Source of the DNA: Diprion similis
Lineage: Eukaryota; Arthropoda; Insecta; Hymenoptera; Diprionidae
Assembly (NCBI RefSeq): GCF_021155765.1
Contig: NC_060110.1
Span: 310,001-374,000 of the forward strand
DNA length: 64,000 bases
Direction: 5' to 3'
Shown here: positions 1 through 11,700 of the stretch, in pieces
Layout: the number at the start of each line of letters is the position of its first letter
Numbering within the stretch: position 1 is the stretch's first letter
Program-made: the position numbers and the translations under genes
Notes under the pieces: generated by a model
Databases searched by the model: none
What the model was told of the DNA's origin: nothing
Seen by the model: the letters and a program-made list of their open reading frames with translations, nothing else

Positions 1-290
1 CTGCAAGTTCAAAAACGTCTTTGAGAAAGGTTACACTCCCAATTGGACGGCTGAAATATTCACAATAAGCCAAGTAGAAAATACCAATCCTGTGACGTAC
101 AAGCTCAAAGCTACCAAGGTCAACCTATCGCTGGTGGTTTCTACGAACAGGAGCTCCTCAAGGTGGAACATCCGGACATCTATCTGGTGGTGAAGGTGCT
201 TCAGAAGCGGGGAAAAAAATTATACGTCAAGTGGCTAGGTTTTGATACTACACACAACATGATAGTTGGATAAATGAATCTGATATGTAA
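1..290 (+). pseudogene. Polinton/Maverick integrase, C-terminal end with chromodomain-like tail (partial)
   Basis: This is the 3' end of an integrase gene that begins outside the window. The translation shows a C-terminal segment (TAEIFTI, then NTNPVTYKLK) followed in another frame by GGFYEQEL and a chromodomain-like tail (LYVKWLGFD, then WINESDM and a stop at 288-290). These motifs are typical of the retroviral-type integrase of insect Polintons/Mavericks. At least two frame changes are visible, near 108-112 and near 260, so the copy is dead. It converges tail-to-tail with the DNA polymerase B pseudogene on the minus strand about 80 bp away, which supports one element. The Polinton assignment is by motif recognition. 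Confidence 0.75.
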
Positions 291-2439
291 TGTTGAATAA
301 ACAAAATTATTTTTCAAGTATTTGTCTTTATTTTTACATCTTGGAGATGCAATTCATACCGATGTTCAGTTTAACTGCAGGTCTTGTAGCCCCACGGCAG
401 CGTATCGGTTGCGTTTCGAAATACGATACGCTTATCGTCGTTCCAGCTCAGTGCTACTTTTTTCTGTTCAATGGTATAGACCTGATGCTTCTGACTCTGT
501 ATCAGACTCTGACGTTCGACTAAATTTTCGTGTTCTAAGGCACACTTTAAGTAATCATTGAAGATTATAGTTTTTAACAGGGACACCCTTTGACACCCTT
601 GGCTCGTTTTTCATCCTTATCCTCCCCCATCACTCCTGAATGAGTACAACTTCGCTCTCAAGCCAATAAATTCCGCCATTATTTTTCCGTTACACTCATC
701 TTTCATCAAACCCAGAACCTTTTTGTTAACCAACGGCATTTCGTAGACATTGTCAGGTGGATAATCGGAGGTATCAAATTTATCCAAGTCCTGTTTGATG
801 CATTCGTAAATGTTGGGGACGGTGAAGTGATATATCAAACTATCCGTGTCAGTGTACATTAATTTTGCCTGCTGCCCAAATTTCGTTTTAATCTACTTGT
901 AGTGAAAATCGTAGATAAAGGTCTTCGCAAGATCTAAAATGGAGAAGCCTGCATACAATGGTTTGTTGAGTTTGACTGTCGTTCTACGCAATTCAACTAT
1001 TATCATATCTTTATCAAAGATTGTACAACTGTGGAAATTTGGTTTGGCTATAGTAACTCTAGCACCGTATCTTCCATCCAATTCCGTGATCAGCCTGACA
1101 TCTCTATACTTCCTAACATTTTCCATTGTCTTACCGAAAACTGCGTTGTTCATCAGTTTATAGAAGTTTTTTTCGAATTCATTGTTTGATTTTTTGCGTA
1201 AGTCTGTATTTAAATCTATGTACTTTTTGAGCCACGGTGTTTGTCTGAACTTTAAAACTCTATGAATTTTAGCTAGTTTTAAACCTAATTCTAAGCATTG
1301 TTCCAAGACACGGTAATGAACAACATAGTTTTGCTTGAAAAGTAGCGTGGTCGTCAATTTCGGCTGCTTACTTTCTGAGATGGGAGGTATGTAGTGTTCC
1401 GGACACAGTGGTAAATCTTTATGCATTTCATGCAATTCCTAGGGATATTCCAAATCGACCTCTAATATGTAGCCAAACTCTGCCTCGTCTGTGATGGCAA
1501 AAACATCGAATGGTCTGAAATCTAATATCCATTCGAAAGAACTGCATGGCAGAGCAAAGCTCATAGCCGCGCCATACAAGTTGTTAACGTCGAAGTACAT
1601 GAGATAAGACTCTTCGAGCGCTGGATTAAAAGCATCTCCCATGTATCTATTGTTAGCCTTTGCATATCGATTAGAGCATTGGGACACACCACCTCGAATA
1701 CCTTTTTCTATAAACATAATAGTCCAGGAACTTTAGACAAAAAATGGGCTAATCTTCGGAAAAAGTCCAACCAAGCTGAAAATTGGTATACACTTACCTT
1801 TCAGCTCTCCAAATAAGGTGTGAAAAGTCCCCTGAATTCGGTTGTACGCATAACTTGTGACAGCCCAAAAACGGTGAAAAAATGACCCTTTTACGTTTTT
1901 CACGAATATCTCCGTTCCTGTCGGTCTTACGGTTATAAGGTATACTTATAAAAAATAAAAAGCGAAAAATTTCCTACAAAAAAGGTCCAATAGAGTTTAT
2001 TGATAAAATTAGCAGTTTTCACGTAATCTGGTATTTAAACTGCAATATAAATTTTGTATGGGTATTTAATTGCATGTAATAATCGAAATCGAGGTTTCTG
2101 TGCCGTATCTTCTCGTTTTGATATTTTTATAGACATTCGGGTATAAATAATAGTATGTTTAATAATGGTATATAAAAATAGTACTACAAATAATAGTAAA
2201 TTTGTCTCATTCTAACATTATATAGATGTTGAGGTTTACCGTATAAAAATGGTATATTCAATTGTGCAATATCAACGTTCCTGTTCATGATCTTCTTATT
2301 CTAACACTAAAAAGATGTAAAAGAGTACCTCAAAAAATAAAGCTTGTCAGGTTAGGTATAATCTAATATTTTTCATAGTGAATATTTAGGAATAGAAAAA
2401 TGAATTTCGAATATTTATTGGTTGACTTGAAAAATTAAC

Positions 2440-2516
2440 GACGGAGCCAGGAATCGAACCTGGTATCTAGAGATGCTTTACCGGAGACTTACTCCACTAG
2501 ACCACCTAGGCGCCCT
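2440..2516 (-). other. tRNA-like sequence with A and B boxes (pseudo-tRNA or SINE head)
   Basis: Read on the minus strand, there is a good A box (TGGTCTAGTGG, 2494-2504) and a perfect B box (GGTTCGATTCC, 2450-2460) with a 5-bp T stem (CCAGG/CCTGG). The would-be acceptor arms (GCCTAGG and CTCCGTC) do not pair, so this is not a functional tRNA gene. It could act as an internal RNA polymerase III promoter or be the head of a tRNA-derived SINE caught in the foldback element. Confidence 0.6.
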
Positions 2517-2691
2517 GACACCAGTGGACATCAACAAAAATTTTGCCATTCCAACAGTATGTTTATCATTCCAACAAAATATACCGTTGAGATTGCAAAA
2601 ATTTAGTCAATATCGAAAAATATTTAGTCGTGCGTATTCAACTATATATTTATAAATTCAACAAATTTTTTTTTCACTGTAATGACTCATT

Positions 2692-2940
2692 ATGGAACAG
2701 TTGTGCGGTATATGTGACAAAACACTCGCAGATGACGAATCTGTAACAGTTGAGCGGACGATATGGAAGACCCAGAAACCGATTTTATTGATGATTCTGA
2801 GCAATCTCGGAATTTCCCACCAGTTTCGTGGGAAAATCAAGAACAATTCGAGAGAGAAGAGGAAGAAACTGAAAGAGAATAAGCTGTCAGAAATTATTTA
2901 CATAAACAACCTTTATTTTTTTTTAGTTATCTATTCCTAA
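2692..2940 (+). other. small unrecognised ORF in the core of the TAA element
   Basis: The reading frame starts MEQLCGICDKTLADD and has one CxxC pair. From about 2763 a second frame (starting MEDPETDFIDD) gives a very acidic tail that ends at a TAA near 2881, so the real coding unit, if any, may switch frame or be spliced there. No family is recognised. It may be a captured gene fragment or chance coding. It lies wholly in the single-copy core between the TIRs. Confidence 0.25.
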
Positions 2941-5900
2941 ATATTCACTAAGAAAAATATTAGATTATACCTAACCTGACAAGCTTTATTTTTTGAGGTA
3001 CTCTTTTACATCTTTTTAGTGTTAGAATAAGAAGATCATAAACAGGAACGTTGATATTGCACAATTGAATATACCATTTTTATACGGTAAACCTCAACAT
3101 CTATATAATGTTAGAATAAGACAAATTTACTATTATTTATAGTACTATTTTTATATACCATTATTGAACATACTATTATTTATACCCGAATGTCTATAAA
3201 AATATCAAAACGAGAAGATACGGCACAGAAACCTCGATTTCGATTATTACATGCAATTAAATACCCATACAAAATTTATGTTGCAGTTTAAATACCAGAT
3301 TACGTGAAAACTACTAATTTTATCAATAAACTCTATTGGACCTTTTTTGTAGGAAATTTTTCGCTTTTTATTTTTTATAAGTATACCTTATAACCGTAAG
3401 ACCGACAGGAACGGAGATATTCGCGAAAAACGTAAAAGGGTCATTTTTTTCACCGTTTTTGGGCTGTCACAAGTTATGCGTACAACCGAATTCAGGGGAC
3501 TTTTCACACCTTATTTGGAGAGCTGAAAGGTAAGTGTATACCAATTTTCAGCTTAGTTGGACTTTTTTCGAAGTGAAATGCTAAAGTTCCTGGACTATAA
3601 GCATATCTATGTCAGTGAGAATCTCGAGTTCGATACCGGTACATTTCAACATTGCGCCAAACGAAAGACCGGGCGCTGTAAAATAATGTAACGGGTCCAG
3701 GTTGTACGTTGCATAACAATTTTGTCGAAAGTTTTCAAAAACGTCAGCTAACAGAAAAACATCAGTTTGCAAATATAAGTCTGAATATTCCCCCAACGTT
3801 TTGAGGTTAAAAGCTTGCCAAACTTTACACGCGTGTGCGTAATCGTTATCCGAAATATCTTGGTTGTTTAATTTTGAATAAAATCTTTCTTTAGGTGGTA
3901 ACTTTACGTCCTCGAGCTTCTCCCAACCATCCATGTACTCATACGGAAAAACACCTTTCCTGGTTAATAACTCGAATTTTTCAGAGCTTGTGCAAAATTT
4001 ACGTGTAATTGCTTTTTGATTGTCATTCAAATATGTTGCCAATTTTTCGAGACTGCTGGGCATAAAACGGAACGAATCTAGAAATCTAAACTTTATATCT
4101 GTCCCCTTTACATGTTTTGTGAACGAAATGTACTTTTCTTTGTTCACGGGTAGAAGCTGAATAGTACCCTGAAAAGTTGTGGCCCATGCTTTAATCAAAA
4201 AATGCGAATCGCAACCCGACAGATTGTGGAATATCACTGGGATAGTATGCGAGCTTTGATAATTAAGATTACAGCTTTGATGCGCAGGACCACGGTACTT
4301 TCCTGTGAAATGACAGTGATCACGGTGTTTCACGTCTTCGCGCGTGAACGGCTTTTCACAAATATGACATACCTTTGATAAATTAAATTCGTTAATTTGA
4401 TTGAAGTTCAGCGACTCCATAGGTACAATAGTTTTGAAATACGTTTCTAACGAATGTGCCAATTCCTCCAACTCGTTCACAAACCATTCGATGCAAGTCT
4501 CCCCGCGGTTAATTTTGAACTTTGAAATGGAATCGTTAAAGGTGCAATGCAGGTAATATGCTATACTGTGAGGAATATGATTCTGGTAAATTGTTCTATT
4601 TTCTGACACTTGAATGTTAGTAGCTTGCAACAAGCATTCTAGATCCGCGTAAATACAAAACGGAACGGTTTCTCTGTGCTTAAAATTTTTGAGTTTCAGA
4701 ATCTTTTCCTCCTCCTCGGGTAAAACAACTTTGGTCTCGTTTAAACTCATGCAATAAACTCTATGGTTTTCCAAACATCTTTCAGATTGGAAGTGCATCA
4801 GACATCTATCACACAACCAGATACGAGGATGGTGCTTAGAACTTTGAGAACTTGTCAAGCGTGATAAATTGCGAATCCAAGCAAAATGAAAGATTCTATT
4901 TTTTTGACAATATTCCGTATCAATATCATCGTCATAGTCTGTAATTTCGGTTTCCACTGCCAAGAGATGAATTACGGGTTTATCAGACTTATTTTGACTC
5001 AAGTGAATCGGTACTATTTCACTTTTTTCCCCACCATCTTGATCTATACCATAAACATTGATGGAAAGTCCGTTGAGTTTTTCAAATTTTGAAACAGTAT
5101 TTTTATCTGGAGACATAGGAAAGTTTATACTGTCATACCGTAGCACTGAGCTGAAATGTGGATACGAGCTGGTTATGTTGGGATTTCTGTTGTTAGCTAG
5201 ATACAGAGCTGCGGTGACCGACCAAAGGAAGCAATACGAGTCGTTGTTTCGGATGTTCACCACAGCCTTCTTATCTCTGATGTGCTTTGGTAACGGGGTG
5301 TAGGTATACAGACCACCTCGAAGTGGCGTATACTTGTTAATGTTGACGGCAAGATTCATAATTTCAAGTAACGACCAGCCTGAATCCTTTTCCTGTAAAT
5401 CTTCCACCTTTGTCAACAAACGGTTTGTTACATTTTCGATGAACCATTCGTTAATATCCGTTGTCTGGAGGATGATTTCGTTTTTCGTATTAAAGAATTT
5501 GTTCTCTTCTACTATGTGATCATCCTTTTTTACTTCGAATTTACAAACCAGGATGGCGTTTACTTTTAGGCTCCCCGTTTTCCGCAAAGCGTTTTTCAGT
5601 CTTGTCACAGCAAGTAACTTTACGTCTTCTAGAAACCTCTCCGCGTCTTTATGCTTCAAATTGGTGATGGATCCTGTTCGTATTCTTCCCTTGAAAGCAG
5701 ACTCCAATTCCTCCCAGTGTACGCGATCGCTTCGTCTTTGTTTTCGCGTACCGTCACCCGTTCTCCGAAGCCGTTTGAATTTTTCTGCCAGCGACTTCAA
5801 GAGTCCGATCGTTGGGATAATTTTCGTTTTCTCACCCATAGATAAAGCCTTTCGCAGAATTTTGTTTAGAAGCCGGATATTTTGCGTCCCAAATTTAATC

Positions 5901-5999
5901 CATTTCTGAATCTCCGTTGGCGATGATTTGTTCAACATTTTGTACGCAGATTTCATAATGTTGATCAATTTCAAACAATTCGCGGATTCCATATTTCTT

Positions 6000-6520
6000 A
6001 CTTCTCACGTGCTCTTGACAAGTTTAAACATGAGTGATCGTTTGCTGTGATGGTAATCCTTTTTATAGAGCGAGCTATACGTGTGTCTATTACGCGTGGT
6101 GTCGTGTCATTCGGTGAACACGGGAGCCACCATACGATATCACATTTCTCCGTTTGCAAAACATAAACACATGGTTTCGTTACATTAGAGTCCTGGAGAG
6201 GTATTTGGTGGGGAGAAAGAACGTCACGTGGTTGATATCACTTCGAACTTGTGATTTTTGATAAGAATGTCACGCGGTTGATAACGCACCGAACCTTGGA
6301 CTCGAACAGAACATCACGTGGTTCACCCCATCCCTTTTCGGAACTATTGATTGTCGAATGTTATGTAGTTGATATCATACTGGTCATTAGACCACACAAG
6401 CAGTTTTCAAGAAAAGAATATCACGTAATTGATATCGGGTTAACGAAAACAATTCTCGGAACTGTTAATTGCGGAATGTAGGGTGTCAAATATCACACCG
6501 CAAGCCGCTCAAAGTTAACT
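6000..6520. repeat. degenerate tandem repeat upstream of the Polinton polymerase
   Basis: No gene is seen. Between about 6215 and 6510 a motif close to AATATCACGTGGTTGATATC recurs five or six times, spaced about 45-57 bp (about 6219, 6267, 6312, 6360, 6417, then a weak copy). Polinton TIRs often contain minisatellite-like repeats, so this could be remains of the right TIR. That is inference, as no matching left TIR lies inside the window. Confidence 0.5.
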
Positions 6521-7653
6521 GGAACATTCCTGAGATGGGTACGTTGGGAACAGAAGGGTTTGCGTCTCCGCTACACCTTGACCGTCGGTAGGGGGGAATA
6601 ACAGCGAGACCGATGGTAAAGCCGCGTGATTTCGACCTTCGGCCGATGGAACAGTCGGTAAAACAGCAAGATTTTGACCTTCGGCTGATAACACTGTCGG
6701 TAAGGTTGAATCTTCGGTCGATAAATAGGTAGCGCCATTTTGATCGACGGTCGGTACAGTAGACTGTGACGTCATCGCGGAGAAGGGTTTGAGTCTGGGG
6801 AAAATGTCGGTAAGTGTCGGTAACAGGAATCTATACGCAGAATGCCCCTTGTATTACTACTGGTGACGATGATATTCTGAACTTTTAACTTTCTCGTGTT
6901 GTGTAAGACTGATGAGTCTGCCATGGATTTACTGTCCTTATGCCGAAGGATCGTGAGGGCGGGAGGGGGGGAGGGTCTCAGCGTTCTGCAGCAGCTGTAG
7001 CCTCCAAGATAAAAATTGTAATCAACCCCGTCTGAGCCTACAGACGCCCACCCCACCCCATTAGTGAAAAAAACGTTAAGGATACCCAGTGGGAGAATCG
7101 GCTGGCGATAAGCGGCTTCGAGCGGCATAGAGATGAATTCTAATCCCTAGACTCTTGACCGGATGATTTATGTTTATGGGACCTGACGAAAAGGGTTGTT
7201 TGGGAAAAGACTTTTGAGAAAACGTAGCAGCAGTCAGTAATTATTGCACCCAAATGGTGAGAATCCGATTCTGCGACGATCAGCCAAGACTGAACCGCTT
7301 AGTAAATTTCTGCATGAGGTTTTCGCGATGGTTCATAATGGTGCATAAGTACATTTCCAAATATTCTGGCATGGTTTCAATTTTCTCCTTGTGTCCCCAT
7401 ACCACTGCATTTATTACCGGCATGAGCTGAAAGGCAGCATTTCCAGGAATTTTTTCAAGTGGTCTAGCGTTATCTAACTTAGAGCCTCCCGCCATCGAAC
7501 AAGACCCGGCAGGACCCCTCCCCCCCCCTCACTCTTCTCCTCGCTTCCCCCTCCCCCCTAGCGGCGCTGCAGTCGCCCCAGCCTGTAGGAATAGGGGGGC
7601 TGGTGGCGGCGATTGGAACTAGAATACAGACCTCTTATATCTTTACTACTTCT
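6521..7653. other. non-coding stretch with TCGGTA-rich repeats; no supported gene
   Basis: At 6570-6770 short units built on TCGGTA/ACCGA and TTCGGCCGAT recur irregularly and give repetitive open frames such as LPTVxSAEGxN on the minus strand. I read these as repeat-driven, not genes. At 7280-7495 a 71-codon minus-strand frame shows no recognised domain. At 7500-7560 there is a C/T-rich low-complexity run. I see nothing else here. Confidence 0.4.
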
Positions 7654-7998
7654 ACCGATTTTGAAATTTCTTTTTAAAACTTTTAGAATGGCCGTATATA
7701 TGGCTTTTTTTGCCTAGTATCTTTGAAACTTTGCAAGTCTAATGGTAAACCCGCCCTCTAAATCATATCCAAAATTCACAATTTTGTAGTTTGTATTTTA
7801 TAATTTTTTTTTTCAAAATATTTCAAAAATGGAAAAATTTGAAAAATAATTTTAAAATACAAACTAAAAAATGTAAATTTTGGATTATTTTTGAGGACAG
7901 GTTTACCATTAGACGTGCAAAGTTTCAAAGATACTAGGCAAAAAAAGCCATATATACGGCCATTCTAAAAGTTTTATAAAGAAATTTCAAAATCGGTA
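7654..7998. mobile_element. small hairpin MITE (inverted repeat, ~150-bp arms)
   Basis: The left arm (about 7654-7803, starting accgattttgaaatttc) is repeated in reverse complement at about 7848-7998, around an A/T-rich spacer of some 45 bp. Shared landmarks are TGGCCGTATATATGGC and TTTACCATTAGAC. No coding capacity is present. The TSD was not resolved. It lies next to the solo LTR at 8026. Confidence 0.7.
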
Positions 7999-8025
7999 AA
8001 AAATTTAAAAAAAAATTCATAAGCG

Positions 8026-8501
8026 TGTTACGTCCGGCGTCCCGCCACACGTCTCCTCCACCTTCCTCGACAACCTCTCGCCTCTACCTGCCATTCCCAT
8101 CGTAATGCTACACTCCATATCTCGTCCTCCCATTTCCATCTTGCCTTACGCCACTCGTTATCGCCCTTACGTTGCTATTTCTATTCCCCTCTATCCTGGA
8201 TCCTCGCTCCTTTCTCACGCTGAGGATGGACTCCGATCAGAACTTTCAACCCGACAACATCGAGCTCCTACTTCTTTCCTCCCATCACCTCAACTACTCC
8301 CCAACAACTTCGCCGCTTATTTCACCCCATTCCCAAATCTCAATAAAAGTTTATTTCTCATCAAACATAATCCTTCTCTAATTATTATTCTTCCCTCTTC
8401 CATTCCCTGAACGAGGACAGTGACGAGAACCGACCAAAAAATAGCACCCGAATCAACATCTCGGGTGGGTACAAGAACTACCGTCCCTCTGTACCGTAAC
8501 A
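8026..8501 (+). repeat. solo Gypsy LTR, TSD AGCG
   Basis: The sequence runs from TGTTACGTCC to CCGTAACA and is an older relative of the Gypsy-2 LTRs at 22897 and 31538: it shares the start, the CTCCATATCTCGTC region, an AATAAAAGTTTAT polyadenylation-like segment and the GGGTGGGTAC tail. AGCG flanks it at 8022-8025 and 8502-8505. No internal element sequence is present, so it is a solo LTR left by LTR-LTR recombination. Open frames inside it are chance. Confidence 0.85.
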
Positions 8502-8740
8502 AGCGTTCAGAAAAATTAACAAATTTGATTCGTATAAAAAAACAAGGGGTCACCGTTATGTTATTGAATAATTAATTGTTTTAACAATTAGTTAATAACT
8601 TTCGAGTGATATTAATGTTGGTTATCGTAGTTCATAGTATGCCAATTATTGCTGAATTTTTTCAGATTTTCATTGAATCCCGAAGTACAATAATTCTGAT
8701 TAAATACATTTTTCGTCCGAAAAGTGTCCCGCATACATCC

Positions 8741-11700
8741 TTAAGGTAGTTCTATCGGTACACGTATGAGCCAAAAGTTTAGCCCGCTCCGTGTAGTTAC
8801 ATCCTATTTCTAGATTTCGCGGTAGGGCAAAAACTTTTAACAGAGACTGTACGCCTCTACACGGAACTGTTATATATGAACGAGCTCTCACACGTAAACA
8901 CATAGCGGCACTGAACGTGGCAACAGCGCGATTCCCAACTTTTGTCAACATTTAAACAGTTCCATAAAATTGATAAAAAATGTCAGATAGAGTACGACTA
9001 AAGGGTCGTTTTATCAAGAAAAAAGTGCGTGATAAACAAGTGAAAGCCGTGGCGGCTATGCGTGAAGCGCATCTTTCGAAAAACGTGCCAAGATCCCCGC
9101 CTAACCTCAAATTTTCGTTCGACGGTAGACGTATTGTCGACATGCAATACCTTTCGGAACATTTGAAATGCATCAAATGCAAAAAAGATATTTTTTTGAG
9201 GAATACGGTAGAGGAATCGCGAATGGGTTTGAACTGTATTCTAAATATTTCCTGCGAAGAGTGTTCAACGTTGACACGAGTGCACACCGGAAAAATGCAT
9301 GGCACAGGAGAAAATAAAAATCGAGTCGACGTCAATACGAAAGCTGTGTTGGGTAAGTAAATTATTCTTATAAATTATAGAATGGTTTTTGATAATTAAA
9401 AATGAGTTAACTAGAGCCTAAATATCTTTAATATTTTTTCAGGTGCTGTCCACTCCGGCATTGGGGAAACAGCTTTGAACAAGCTATTGGTCTGTTTGAA
9501 TGTTCCTCCGATATCAGCAAACCTGTACAAGAGATATGAACGGGAAATCGGGCCAGCTATAGAAGCTGCTGCAAAAGACTCATGTCGAGAAGCTGCGAAG
9601 GAAGAAAAACAATTAGTCATAGCTAATGTCGACAAGTTATGTCAGGAGATGTAAGTTTCATATTTTCTCCTTAGCGTAGTAAAGCTTTGTAACAAAAGCA
9701 TTTGCTACGGTGAGTACAAAATATTGAGAAGACATTCTTCGCAGAATGAGTGATGATCATGAAACTAGGTACTGCGGAGAAGAGAAATTACAAAATTTCC
9801 TGCTGCGGTTGAGAACATGATCCACTGTGGTACAGTTTACTCTGTATTTACAACAGTTTTTTTAAAAAATGTCTGAAATAGACAATTTTATGTACTTTAA
9901 AAAAAACTCAACGGTGGATCAAAGTTAATTATTTCCCTTGATGCTGTAGATAGTTTTTTAATTTCCCTCGCAGTGCACAATTTCATTGTCGTTGCTCTTG
10001 TTTTTGTTTTCTTTCAGATTGTTGAACGATACAGTGCCTTGACACCAATTATTGGAAAGCAAAAGCTGGAACAATAAGATTAATCGTGTAAATTAATAAT
10101 CAGATTTTCATAGCATTTTACAGCTATTTTTATAGGAATTTTGTATATAAATAATTGTAACATACGATTTATTTTAAGACGTTTTTCACCTAGTACTCGT
10201 ATTTTTATGAATTCTAATTTTTCAAGTTTTATTACTTGTATTTTTATCAATTACAGTTGATGTCAAGAAATAAACTGGAACATTCGGCAAATTTTGTGTT
10301 TTATAGTCTTTCATGCATCCTACAGATTTTCTCTTTCTCTATTTTCTCTACCGTAATTAGGCCAAAAGATGTAGTCCAAGACATCTTCCCTTTCATGGAG
10401 TCTCTGAGAGTTTCAACGAATGTCGACGTTCAGCACCCTGAAGGTACAGAGGATGCCTTGGACCAAAGAAAAATATTCGATGCAGCCGTTGGAAATATCG
10501 TCAACATCATCGTATCATATGATATGGGTTGGAGCAAACGAGGCAACGGACGGAGCTATAATAGCTTAAATGGTTATGGTACCATAATCGGATTCCTAAG
10601 TGGGAAAGTTTTAGATTTTGCAGCGCGTAATAGGAAATGCAAACGTTGCAGCACTGGTCATGATAAATCCGACCATGATTGCCGACAAAACTTTTCTGGT
10701 AGTGCTAAGGCGATGGAGCCTGATGTAGGAGCAACTCTAGTCAATGACAGTACGATTCTCAAAGAAATTGGATTAAACGTCAAAGTGCTCATCGGTGACG
10801 AGGATAGTTCAACAATCGCTGCAGTACGACAAGGCAATCCTGAGTCGGTTCACAAATTGACAGATGCAAATCATCTGAGAAAAAACTTTATGAGCGCATT
10901 ATACGATTTGAGGAAAAATTTCAAAGAAATGAGGGATAAGAAAGTTATTCCCCATTTGAAGAAATGTTTCTCTTACGCTTTGGCTCAAAATAAAGGGGAC
11001 AGCGCCAACCTAGCCAAAAGTCTTCGCAATATTCCGGAGCATTTCTTCGGTCGCCATGAAAACTGTGGAACGTGGTGCAAACAGCCGCACAAAATAGTGC
11101 TACAAAACGTACAACTGCACGCAAAATTGTCGGAAATATTCGAGAAATATGCGGGCAACGCTGCTAAATTTTCGATTGTCGCATCCAGTCAGCCTAACGA
11201 AAGTTTTAACAACATGATGGCTCACAAAACACCGAAAAACGGTTGTTATAGTCAAAGCGAAGCAGCGGATTATAGATTAGCCAGCACCGTGTGCACGAAA
11301 AACGAAGGAGAAATGTTTGTTTTGAACGTCAATTCAAAATATTTGAATCTTTCTCCTGGAAAATATACCGAATCTTTTACTAAGAAGTTGGACCAAAAGA
11401 GAAAAAAGAGAGCGATAAAGGCGAAATTGCCTTCAAGTAAAGCACGTCGAAATTTACTCACTCAAACGAAAGAAACTTGTAGAAAATCAATGGAGAAGTC
11501 TGAAGGAACACAATACGAGAGAAATTGTGGTATGGATATCGACGTGCAAAATTCTACAAGTATTAATGTACCACTGAGAAATACTGCTGAAGATTTACCC
11601 GATGTTTTTTTATCTTCGGACGACTGCAACATCATTTATTTCGATCTCGAAACGTCTGGATTGTCGAAAACATCAGAAATCTTACAAATTGCAGCAAAAT

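Larger units (their letters stand above)
1720..3597. mobile_element. 1.88-kb long-TIR (foldback) element, TSD TAA
   Basis: The element starts TAGTCCAGGAACTTTAG and ends with its reverse complement. The arms run about 1720-2400 and 2927-3597 (roughly 670 bp each) around a central 530 bp. TAA is duplicated at 1717-1719 and 3598-3600, and removing the element plus one TAA restores the polymerase reading frame, which fixes the boundaries. A 3-bp TAA target fits the TWA preference of PIF/Harbinger, but the ends do not look like the usual GGG/GGC start and no transposase is present, so the superfamily is open. The core holds a tRNA-like sequence and a small ORF. Confidence 0.85.
371..5992 (-). pseudogene. 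Polinton-type DNA polymerase B, disrupted
   Basis: This gene would copy the Polinton genome (family B polymerase of the protein-primed type). The start at 5992 gives an N-terminal extension with the insect-Polinton motif YTPLRGG and a segment around CFLWSV. Two Cys/His clusters follow (CDRCLMHF; CHICEKPF with HRDHCHF). Exonuclease motifs are visible as YADLECLL, HNLSGCDSHF and LQTDVFLLADVFE. Polymerase motifs are [11 protein letters not shown] (A), [11 protein letters not shown] (B) and MYTDTDSL (C). The reading frame is cut at 3598/1719 by an inserted element. The downstream part has in-frame TAG stops at about 1437 and 891 and frame changes at about 590-620. The copy is non-functional. Other Polinton genes (ATPase, protease, capsid) are not seen, so the rest lies to the left or is lost. 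Confidence 0.85.

Noticed and set aside
2440..2516. Functional tRNA gene
   Set aside because: A and B boxes are good but the acceptor arms do not pair.
5553..5909. 118-codon plus-strand frame in the polymerase region
   Set aside because: Shadow of the polymerase B coding strand, which carries clear motifs.
6515..7128. Two minus-strand frames of 86 and 118 codons
   Set aside because: Driven by TCGGTA-type repeats and with no recognised domain.
8105..8553. Open frames on both strands in the solo LTR
   Set aside because: The same frames recur in the Gypsy-2 LTRs; they are non-coding LTR sequence.
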